Below are positions 1 through 6,955 of a stretch of DNA of 64,000 bases, piece by piece. How positions within the stretch are numbered: position 1 is the first letter of the stretch; every line of letters begins with the position of its first letter. This DNA is from Hyphobacterium sp. SN044. GTDB lineage: Bacteria > Pseudomonadota > Alphaproteobacteria > Caulobacterales > Maricaulaceae. Where the stretch lies: positions 186,001 to 250,000 of the forward strand of contig NZ_JAKKUV010000004.1 in assembly GCF_021864465.1 (NCBI RefSeq). The letters run 5' to 3'. The notes below the pieces were generated by a model that searched no databases, was not told the origin of the DNA, and saw only the letters and a list, made by a program, of their open reading frames with translations. A program made the position numbers and the translations under genes.

Positions 1-1
1 C

Positions 2-166
2 AAATTGCGTCGGTTCGCCCGTGCCGAGGCGCGGCAAATGAAAAGTCGCAATTCGTCGCTCAGTAACCGCGACATTGCAGAGCGTCTGGCAGAGCGGACC
101 GATTTTAAGGGGCGCTCTCCCGAGACGATCCGGAAGTATCTCTCGAAAAAGTATGGCGCGTTGTAG
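2..166 (+). CDS. C-terminal end of an unidentified island protein (5' end outside window)
   Basis: An open frame runs from the window edge to a TAG at 164-166 and gives 54 residues rich in Arg and Lys. Its last part, with residues such as SNRDIAERLAER and SPETIRKYL, reads like a small helix-turn-helix (recognition of 'which helix, then which partner' by DIAERL and TIRKYL). The gene must start left of the window. It lies just upstream of an AlpA-like gene on the same strand, so it is probably a mobile-element regulatory or replication gene. I do not recognise the family; function is not assigned. Confidence 0.5.
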   Translation, partial: KLRRFARAEARQMKSRNSSLSNRDIAERLAERTDFKGRSPETIRKYLSKKYGAL

Positions 167-262
167 ATGAAATTGGGTGGTCAAAGATGAACCCACCCAC
201 GATCAGTTGCAGAGCCGATTTCGTGCCAGGCGGTTTCCTGGCTTCGAATTGGATGCACGATC

Positions 263-469
263 ATGTCCGAACAACTTCTTTTGTCGCCGAAGGCTGCGGC
301 GGCGTATCTGGGTTTGGCGCCGTCTACGCTCGCCAAATGGCGGGTTGATGGAACAGGGCCGACCTACCTGAAGCTGGGCTCCGCGGTCCGGTACAAACTC
401 GATGACCTCTCAGATTGGTTAGACAGCCGATCGTACTCGAGCACGTCTGCCACTCGTAGCGAGAGATAG
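263..469 (+). CDS. AlpA/excisionase-like helix-turn-helix protein
   Basis: This 68-residue protein has the compact winged-helix layout of the MerR/AlpA (HTH_17) group: an N-terminal LSPKAAAAYLG helix pair, then STLAKWRVDG, then the GPTYLKLGSAVRYKLDDL wing, and a DWLDSR helix. Members of this family bind DNA as prophage or island excision and activation factors. It starts at ATG 263 and ends 3 bases before the next gene, so the two are almost certainly cotranscribed. Its position near the left side of an integrase-bearing island supports a role in excision or in control of island genes, but this role is inferred from family and context only. Confidence 0.75.
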   Translation: MSEQLLLSPKAAAAYLGLAPSTLAKWRVDGTGPTYLKLGSAVRYKLDDLSDWLDSRSYSSTSATRSER

Positions 470-472
470 GCG

Positions 473-1261
473 ATGTCGGGTTTTATTCGGTTGCCGAAAG
501 GCGCGCCTGGTGATCCGCGCCTTTTCCCGATCGATGTTCGAATCTTAGCAGCGATATGCTTGCATCTGGATGGTCGAACGAACCGATGCCACCCTTCGCA
601 AGGTCGCATTGCCAAGCTGGCTGGATGTTCGAGACAGAGAGTTAATGAGGCGGTCGGGCGCCTCAAGGATCTAGGTTATCTCGAAGCGCGAGGGCGGGTG
701 CGCCCAAATGGAACGAATACGACGTGCGCCTATTCGGTTCAGTTCGACTCGATTGCGTTCTCATCACTCACCTCAGCTGACCCCGATGGTTCGGATGAGC
801 TTAATGAGAGTGTCGCCTCTGAGTTGACAGCAGAAGTCGTGCTTGGCGCGACACCAGATGTAACTCCTGACGTGACTGCTAAGTTAGAACAAGAACCATT
901 GAACAATAGCTGTAGCCCCAAGGCGACAGCGGGTTCGAAAGATCACTCAGACTTCTTGTCGGCAGACCCTCGCGATCAGAAGGAGGCTGACGCTTATGCA
1001 GGCCGTGGGGAGCTAACCGAAACCACGTATCCAGAAGTTCGGTCCCAATGGCGGAAAATTCTCGGTCCAGAGGCTTGGCGAGATGGAGTTCTCGCCCGGC
1101 TTCGGTGTCGAGGAAACACGCTATGCGCTGCCAATTGGTTCGAAGTGCTCGCGGTCTACGAACGTCATAGACTTCTCTTGGCAAAGTCCGGGGTTCGGGT
1201 GCTGATCGATATCGGATCCGGCCGGAGCGTCAGTCTTTCCGCGGGTCCTTCCAGTGGTTGA
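473..1261 (+). CDS. Winged-helix protein, possibly a replication initiator of the island
   Basis: The 262-residue protein begins with a helix-turn-helix of the HTH_36 type at about residues 20-75 (DVRILAAICLHL, then SQGRIAKLAGCSRQRVNEAV, then LKDLGYLEARGR). This arrangement is common in plasmid and phage replication proteins. A low-complexity linker rich in Ser, Asp, Thr and Glu follows at about 90-185. The last 75 residues, around WRKILG and the spaced NTLCAANWFEVLAVYE segment, resemble in spacing the N-terminal domain of DnaA; this is a weak pattern call. TGCACG repeats and an AT-rich tract lie directly downstream. It is cotranscribed with the AlpA-like gene. It could equally be only a transcription regulator. 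Confidence 0.6.
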   Translation: MSGFIRLPKGAPGDPRLFPIDVRILAAICLHLDGRTNRCHPSQGRIAKLAGCSRQRVNEAVGRLKDLGYLEARGRVRPNGTNTTCAYSVQFDSIAFSSLTSADPDGSDELNESVASELTAEVVLGATPDVTPDVTAKLEQEPLNNSCSPKATAGSKDHSDFLSADPRDQKEADAYAGRGELTETTYPEVRSQWRKILGPEAWRDGVLARLRCRGNTLCAANWFEVLAVYERHRLLLAKSGVRVLIDIGSGRSVSLSAGPSSG

Positions 1262-1319
1262 ACCGATATGGCCAGACCGAAGGCGAATGCCGTTTCTAGT
1301 GGGGCTCTATTCAAAAAGC

Positions 1320-1355
1320 TGCACGGTTAACTCTAAATATGCACGCTATGCACGG
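1320..1355 (+). repeat. Three TGCACG repeats followed by an AT-rich tract (gap 1262-1426)
   Basis: TGCACGG begins at 1320, TGCACGC at 1340 and TGCACGG at 1349, all in the same orientation. The last two are separated by two bases. From about 1356 to 1412 the sequence becomes clearly AT-rich. No gene is visible in 1262-1426. Short direct repeats plus an AT-rich segment beside an initiator-like gene is how an iteron-type origin looks, but three copies are few, and a regulatory site or terminator region for the two convergent transcripts is also possible. Confidence 0.35.
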
Positions 1356-1426
1356 TTTTAAAACGAATAAACCTCTCGACTGAAAATATATAAGTTTCAT
1401 TATAGAAGCGTCACGCAAAAGTCGCT

Positions 1427-2338
1427 CTAGTATCGGTCATGAAAAACTGTAATTCTTGAAACGCCCTGGCGATCATCAAAAATTTCATGCTTTATTTCAT
1501 CGACACGTTTCTCACGTTCTTGTCCATCTCCGATAAACAGTTCAGTTCTATATAAATTTAGCATTTTCGATATATGATGTGGTATACTGTCCCTAATTAT
1601 CGGAACTGTTCTTTCCTGACCTAATTCTGAATACTCGCCATCTCGTATCATAATTGGAATTTTCGAGTAGTTGTTTTCAACGGCTTCCAAAAGGTTTTGA
1701 TTGTAGTTACAAACCAGACGGTGAAACGGCATAGTCAAAGGATGCACGGCACCGAAGTCGTTTGTGCTCCCCAACGTCAGTATTCCCCTAGCATCGGCTA
1801 CACAGCAACCCCAATAGCTAGGCAGCCGATAATCATGGTGACAAGTGAAAATTCTAGGCTCAATCGGGGCTATTGGAGGATCGAAGTTGTAGAAGCAGTA
1901 AAGTGGCATATAGCCATCTGAACTGCACGATTTAATTAGGGCTTCGGTTTGATTCTTGTAATGTAATTTTTCGTATTTCGCACTTGGATACAAACGCTTT
2001 GCCTGGAGGCGCATTTTAATAGCTTCATTGTTTCGAACAAAAACCCACTCCCAGTCGCCTCCGTCTTGGGCCTCCTTCGACCGAGAAATTGAATTGAGAT
2101 AAATCCCGGTGCCTCTAAGCTTACGCTTCAACAGGAATATTAGCCGCTGCGTGAGCGTTTCCTCGTGAAAGGTTTCACCTTGGCGATGGGCATAATTTGC
2201 CTCATTCCAGAGGGACGAAGACACATCTCGAAATTTATAACAAATATCCATTGTGTGTGTCCTTTGACATCCCATGTGGGCGGCAAGCTTGTTTATTGGA
2301 TCTTGCCAAACTTGAAGGTGGAGTTTTTCTTGTGTCAT
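1427..2338 (-). CDS. DUF6615-like protein with a possible PD-(D/E)XK nuclease pattern
   Basis: This is the last gene of the four-gene minus-strand operon. ATG 2338 (303 aa) is chosen because a GGGAAG lies a few bases upstream; ATG 2251, also with an AGGA upstream, would give 274 aa and may match the family boundary better. The segments ETFHEETLT, then GGDWEWVF, then LQAKRLYPSAKY and a later PLYCFYN resemble DUF6615 proteins as I remember them. Acidic residues (E59/E60, D95, E97) followed by Q112-A-K114 fit the order of a PD-(D/E)XK nuclease core, which is inference. The gene is markedly more AT-rich than its neighbours, suggesting separate acquisition. Function in defence is inferred from the operon. 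Confidence 0.6.
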   Translation of the reverse strand: MTQEKLHLQVWQDPINKLAAHMGCQRTHTMDICYKFRDVSSSLWNEANYAHRQGETFHEETLTQRLIFLLKRKLRGTGIYLNSISRSKEAQDGGDWEWVFVRNNEAIKMRLQAKRLYPSAKYEKLHYKNQTEALIKSCSSDGYMPLYCFYNFDPPIAPIEPRIFTCHHDYRLPSYWGCCVADARGILTLGSTNDFGAVHPLTMPFHRLVCNYNQNLLEAVENNYSKIPIMIRDGEYSELGQERTVPIIRDSIPHHISKMLNLYRTELFIGDGQEREKRVDEIKHEIFDDRQGVSRITVFHDRY

Positions 2339-2376
2339 TAACTTCCCGGTGCTCCACACTGCCGACAACGAAGCGA

Positions 2377-2874
2377 CTAATTTTGCGAAATAATGGGTAG
2401 CCGTTGGTCCGCCGGCACCGTCAGATCCGCGGCCCGTATCTGGCCCGGCGTCAGAGAGCGTTGACCGGAAAACGTCGGGGGTAGCTTAGCAACTGCCAGA
2501 TGCTCAGGCCCATTAAATACGATTTCCCCGCACTGCCGCTCGAAATCCAGGTCGAAGAAAAGCAGATGGTCGGCGCGGGTTTCTGTCTGTCGGAAAGCGG
2601 GGCCGCGTTTCGTCCCGGTCGCTTTTACCTGAACCGTCGTTGTGCCGTCTGGGGCAAAGCCGTCGATACCTTCGTAGGATTTCCTTTCAACCAACCGAAT
2701 GCCGAACAGCTCAACAGCGATGGCCTCACCGATGTCCCCAACCAAATTGCCATCGAGCGTGAACGACAAATCTGCGTCCGCACGCTGGGCTGCGAGGATG
2801 GCTCGATAGTACTTACGCAATCTATTTCGAGCCTCGACAAGCTTCCGAATTTGCGGGGGTAAGCTGAATGACAT
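2377..2874 (-). CDS. DUF6998-like small protein with a restriction-endonuclease-like core
   Basis: The 165-residue protein starts at ATG 2874 (a GTG at 2877 is the alternative; GGAAGG lies upstream of both). After an N-terminal helix it shows GDIGE (E50), then GIDG (D71), then VQVKATG (Q82, K84). This E...D...QxK order is the active-site pattern of PD-(D/E)XK nucleases and matches my recollection of the DUF6998 family. It lies 34 bases downstream of the phospholipase-D-like gene and 38 bases upstream of the next gene, so the set reads as one operon. Nuclease activity is inferred; the protein could instead be an inactive structural partner. Confidence 0.6.
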   Translation of the reverse strand: MSFSLPPQIRKLVEARNRLRKYYRAILAAQRADADLSFTLDGNLVGDIGEAIAVELFGIRLVERKSYEGIDGFAPDGTTTVQVKATGTKRGPAFRQTETRADHLLFFDLDFERQCGEIVFNGPEHLAVAKLPPTFSGQRSLTPGQIRAADLTVPADQRLPIISQN

Positions 2875-2908
2875 CACGGTTCGAACCTTCCGAGCAGAGT
2901 GAGTGGGG

Positions 2909-5317
2909 CTAGCTTTTGTTCCGGGTGTTGGCCGCTACCCCGAGTCGCTCCTCGAAACGCTCACCAAATCGATTGGCGAAAGCCACCACCGCGTCGCTGT
3001 CTGGGGATCGGTCGCCAAGTTCATCCTTGATGCATTGCCGCAGGTGCTCGTCCAGTTTGATGAGCATCGGTAGCAAACCCTTGGCTTCCGGTACCTGACT
3101 GGACGCATACAGGGCCGCGTAAACGCCCCACCGGCATGCTCCCCATGCCTCGATGATTTCGTCGGGCGTGCGAGCGAGTTCGTTTTCGAGCTGGAGGTGC
3201 CCAAAAGGTGATGTCCCGAGCCGCATCACTCCGAAGACAACCCGTCCGATCAGTCGCGGCCATCCATTGGCCTCTTCTGACCAAACGGGCAGCGGGCGGG
3301 CATCGCTGGCTTCAGCGCCAATCGATGTTCCGAAGGCACAGATGATTTGAATGAGAGCCCTCAGACGAATGAGGTCGACTGGCTTCATTTCGACTTCCTT
3401 GAGCTCCTTGAGCCGAACCTCGAACGCTTCCACCGCCGAAACTAACTGTGCAGCCATGAGCTTGTTGCGTTGACGTCGCTCTCGCTCTTTCTCGACATCC
3501 TGGTCCTGTTGACGAGACGGTTCGATGTTCACGGCAGCAGCCTCACCAGCCGCATCCTGATCGCCTTCGAGGACATCGTCCTGGCTCATGCCCGACTCTT
3601 TTGGCGACAGGTCGAATGCCTCGTTCAAGAGCTCTTCGTCAGCGGCTTCATCTTTATCGTGGACCATCAAGCCGATGAAGCGATTGAGCGCGCGCGGCAC
3701 TTCTTCGATGGGCCGACCGGCGACAAGCGATAATCGTGCATGCGAACCTGACTGAGCTGGTTTCGTTCTCACGAAGTCCGCATAGCTCAGCCGCTTACCC
3801 TCAGGAGCCGCCTCGTCATCTTGGGCCTTCGCTAGGGTGGATGTTTCAGGGAGGTCAGCCGGTGACTCTCGAACCTCTGCATTATTGAAGAGGTCGAGAG
3901 CCTCAAGGATATCCAACCCCTCATCCGGCATGTCGCGAAGGCGTGTAATCGTCTTACCGACGCCACCGCGATCCTTTGCAGACGCATTCCCACGCAAACG
4001 CTCGGTATGCTCAATTATGACGGGTGCGCTGGCCCGGCCGTCATGAAGGATCAATTCAGCGGTGATGCACTCATCAATGGCGATGCCGAGTTGAAGGCGC
4101 CAGCGATCATCGTCAACCGCGTCGAGCGCGTCGGTCTGCGCCATGAGCTCCCCGATCTCTGAATAGAGCCGGACCAAGCGTGGAGGGGATTTCTGAGACC
4201 GATGGCTCCAGTAGATAAATCCGCCGCGCGCGATCAATCGACCGCCGTCGGTAGCGTAGATTTTTGACTCCGTATCACCGAGCTCAGCTGGAGTTGCCGG
4301 TTTCAGTTCAGAACGATCCAGCCGCTGCTCTAGGCTCGTCTTCAGCCCGAGGGCGTCAACCGCGCTACCGGGCGCAAGGCGGCGGTAAATTCCCGCCTCG
4401 GCATTGCCGGACTGTCGGCTCAGGCCTGAAAGTGCCGGCCAGCTACAATTGATGCTGCCGGTCACGAGGTGATCGGCATTGCGACCTTCCGCGATTATGA
4501 GCTTGGCATGGAGAAAGCGCGACTTGGCCTGAAAATCGAGCGTATGGAAGCTGGGCTCAAGCGCCCCTAGTGCCGAGCTAGGAAAACCATGTTCCTGCTG
4601 GTCCAAAAAGATCGCAGTTGGAGGATTGCCGACCGCTTCGACAACGCTCTTCAGGCCCCGAAGCTCTTTGTCCCAATAGGGGGATAAAACGATGAGGCGC
4701 GATATTTCATCGTCCTGGATGAGCGCCCTGATTTGATCGATCAGGGCCACATCGACAGTATCCGAAACGAGAGACAGGAGACCGTCGGAACCAAGTAGGT
4801 CAGCCGCTGTCGCCGGCTCGACACCTCGAAGGAGCGGCGTTTCCTCCAAAGCGCGGTTGGCGGCCTCATTGAGCCAAGGGTCGTCCCCCGCCCACCCAAG
4901 TATGTAGTCAAACGCCTGTCTCACGATCGGAAGTAGCGGATCGGACGCATCATCGCAGCGAAGTTCAGTGACGAGCTCCAAGTTGCCCGCTAGCCCTGGC
5001 CCAGTAAGATTGGCAGAGCCAACCATCAGTCGTACGGACTTTGCGCCGAGCTGAAGCGCAATCTTCGGATGGAAGGCCGCGTTGCCAGGGGCATTGATTT
5101 TGAGGAGATGATAGAAGCGCCCCGCATAGCGCGGCGGCCCAAACTCTGCGAATTCGGCATTCAAGATCGCTTCGTCGGCTAGGACGTGGATATTGCGGCA
5201 CCGCGCATTGCGAAGCCGCGGCAAAACGGTGTCTTCGAATGCCCCCACCGAGAAGGCGTAGGTCGTGAAGAATGCGGAGTGATATCCGCTGCGATCAAAG
5301 GCGCGATAGTACTTCAT
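2909..5317 (-). CDS. Large phospholipase-D-like protein of the defence cassette
   Basis: The protein has 802 residues. It carries two HxK half-motifs, each followed by a GS-N: H83-P-K85 with GSAN at 100-103, and H270-A-K272 with GSIN at 287-290. This is the double active-site layout of phospholipase D-superfamily nucleases, with the classical Asp of HxKxxxxD not in its usual place. The remaining 500 residues are helical and charged, with a possible coiled coil around 600-650, and match nothing I can name. Its ATG overlaps the TGA of the DUF6361-like gene (ATGA), so translation is coupled. DISARM systems normally encode a much smaller phospholipase-D protein, DrmC, which is missing here; this gene may take its place. 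Confidence 0.75.
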   Translation of the reverse strand: MKYYRAFDRSGYHSAFFTTYAFSVGAFEDTVLPRLRNARCRNIHVLADEAILNAEFAEFGPPRYAGRFYHLLKINAPGNAAFHPKIALQLGAKSVRLMVGSANLTGPGLAGNLELVTELRCDDASDPLLPIVRQAFDYILGWAGDDPWLNEAANRALEETPLLRGVEPATAADLLGSDGLLSLVSDTVDVALIDQIRALIQDDEISRLIVLSPYWDKELRGLKSVVEAVGNPPTAIFLDQQEHGFPSSALGALEPSFHTLDFQAKSRFLHAKLIIAEGRNADHLVTGSINCSWPALSGLSRQSGNAEAGIYRRLAPGSAVDALGLKTSLEQRLDRSELKPATPAELGDTESKIYATDGGRLIARGGFIYWSHRSQKSPPRLVRLYSEIGELMAQTDALDAVDDDRWRLQLGIAIDECITAELILHDGRASAPVIIEHTERLRGNASAKDRGGVGKTITRLRDMPDEGLDILEALDLFNNAEVRESPADLPETSTLAKAQDDEAAPEGKRLSYADFVRTKPAQSGSHARLSLVAGRPIEEVPRALNRFIGLMVHDKDEAADEELLNEAFDLSPKESGMSQDDVLEGDQDAAGEAAAVNIEPSRQQDQDVEKERERRQRNKLMAAQLVSAVEAFEVRLKELKEVEMKPVDLIRLRALIQIICAFGTSIGAEASDARPLPVWSEEANGWPRLIGRVVFGVMRLGTSPFGHLQLENELARTPDEIIEAWGACRWGVYAALYASSQVPEAKGLLPMLIKLDEHLRQCIKDELGDRSPDSDAVVAFANRFGERFEERLGVAANTRNKS

Positions 5318-6858
5318 GCTGACGCCAATGCCTCCCGACCCCTCGGGGTAAGTCCGTCGGCATCCAGCAAACCCGCATCGGTGAGGAAGGTGAGGGACTG
5401 CTCCAATCGCGGATTGGAGAGGGTTGCGGCAAAGCTCGATCGGAACCGCAGCTCACCATCCGTCACATCGGCCAGATATGTATAGGCGCGCTGAGTGCGC
5501 AGCTTACGCGCAGCCACCCATAAATGCCGCTTGATGACGCGCTCCTTGAGGACGGCGGCCAAAACGTCTGCCGCCGGGGCGCTCGCGCGATCGTCGATAA
5601 ACCGCCTCTCCGACGCCAATGAGCGGAAGTGCGTTGATCCGTAGGGCCCAAACTCGTGCTCAATAAGTTCACTCTGGTCTTCCGCGCGCGACAGAACGAC
5701 CGCTAACAAGCCCACCGCAGCGCGCAGCGTTTCCGGTTGAATCACACCATCTTGGCCGCCGCTCCGACTAATCGCTTCCTCGAAATCGCGCTCGCCTAGG
5801 TCCGCCGCGCCTTGGGTTGTCTCAATCTGAAATTCAGCCCAGCTCGTGCCCGGGAGTTCGCTCTCTGCGACGACCTCTTCGACGAGATTTGTGAGCGTGA
5901 GGGCGCGTCGTGGCATAGAGGCCAGTACGCCAAGTGCTCGTTTGAACATGCCTTCATATGCCAAACGCAACAGGTCATTCGTATGATAGAGCCTCCACAG
6001 TGCAAGCGAGAGTGACCCAACACCCGCCTTGAGAACCCCAGGCATAGTCTCCGTATTATACCAAGCCCATTTTGCGTCTTCGGGACGTGGACGTCTGCCA
6101 AGCTGATCTGCGAGCTCAAGCAGCTTCAGCATGGTTTGCTTGCGGGCTTCATCGGTGCGTAGCGGCTTCTCAAATCCGCCCACCAGCAGCGCACGTAGCA
6201 GCCGTTGCTCTTCACTGCCTTCAGGAATTCGCCCGGACTTGAAAACGCTCAATCGCTCCAGCTCATCGGGAGTGACAATGCCGCGCTCAACGACCTCCAA
6301 GAAGAGCGCATCTTGGTCTCGAACGCTCTCGGCAAAAGCTGCGGCGACCTGTCGGCCACGCTCGTCAGCAATATCGATTGGGTGACCGTCCGCGACTCGA
6401 ACAAGGCCCATCTCTCCCAATTGGCCGGCATAGATGGCACCGTAGGCTCCAGCCTTGTTTTTCAGATAGCGGATCTCAGCGTCCGGAGCGGCGGCGTCTG
6501 CAAAATTGTAGACATCCCCGCCATCCGAGAGAGTACGGCTTGCCCAGATCGCACCGGTAATGCCGGTCTCATAAACGTCGTCAGGGCCAATCCTGCTGAC
6601 ACCAATCAGCGCATAGAGTGCTTCTGCACGCCGTTGAAAGACGCGAAAAGTGTCGAGTGATGTATCGCCAATCGTTCGCGCATATTGCTCCAACAACCAA
6701 GGAAAGAAGGCGTAGTAGCGCAGTCGCAGCGTGATTGTGCTGATCCCTGGAACAAGGCGCTGGTATAGCGCCTCTGTCGGACGCACCATGGCCAGCGGAT
6801 CTAGGCCGGTGTCTTGACCAATCTCTGTCCATTCCGGGAGGTGAAGTTTTTCAGCCAT
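5314..6858 (-). CDS. DUF6361-like protein, first gene of the divergent defence operon
   Basis: The protein of 514 residues starts at ATG 6858; an upstream in-frame TTG at 6876 would add six residues. Its N-terminal part contains PGISTITLRLRYYAFFPWLL, the segment by which I recognise DUF6361 proteins, a family of unknown function often seen near helicases and restriction genes. No catalytic motif or membrane segment is visible; the protein looks mostly helical. It is translationally coupled to the phospholipase-D-like gene (4-base ATGA overlap), so the two products probably work in equal amounts. Its start lies 97 bases from drmD on the other strand. The defence role is inferred from position only. 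Confidence 0.65.
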   Translation of the reverse strand: MAEKLHLPEWTEIGQDTGLDPLAMVRPTEALYQRLVPGISTITLRLRYYAFFPWLLEQYARTIGDTSLDTFRVFQRRAEALYALIGVSRIGPDDVYETGITGAIWASRTLSDGGDVYNFADAAAPDAEIRYLKNKAGAYGAIYAGQLGEMGLVRVADGHPIDIADERGRQVAAAFAESVRDQDALFLEVVERGIVTPDELERLSVFKSGRIPEGSEEQRLLRALLVGGFEKPLRTDEARKQTMLKLLELADQLGRRPRPEDAKWAWYNTETMPGVLKAGVGSLSLALWRLYHTNDLLRLAYEGMFKRALGVLASMPRRALTLTNLVEEVVAESELPGTSWAEFQIETTQGAADLGERDFEEAISRSGGQDGVIQPETLRAAVGLLAVVLSRAEDQSELIEHEFGPYGSTHFRSLASERRFIDDRASAPAADVLAAVLKERVIKRHLWVAARKLRTQRAYTYLADVTDGELRFRSSFAATLSNPRLEQSLTFLTDAGLLDADGLTPRGREALASA

Positions 6859-6905
6859 TATGACACAGAAGCTCAATTACGTTCCACAATTCAAAATTCT
6901 AGACA

Positions 6906-6921
6906 GATTGATCGGTCAATC
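6906..6921. promoter_or_regulatory. Inverted repeat in the divergent promoter region of the defence cassette
   Basis: The 97-base space between DUF6361 (start 6858) and drmD (start 6956) is AT-rich and contains GATTGA-TCGG-TCAATC, a perfect 6-base inverted repeat with a 4-base spacer. Both divergent promoters must lie here, so a protein bound at this site could control both operons together. No clear -35/-10 pair can be assigned by eye. The drmD start is supported by GAGGT six bases upstream of its ATG. Confidence 0.45.
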
Positions 6922-6955
6922 GAAGCGTGCTCCTGTATGCGCACTGAGGTAATAA

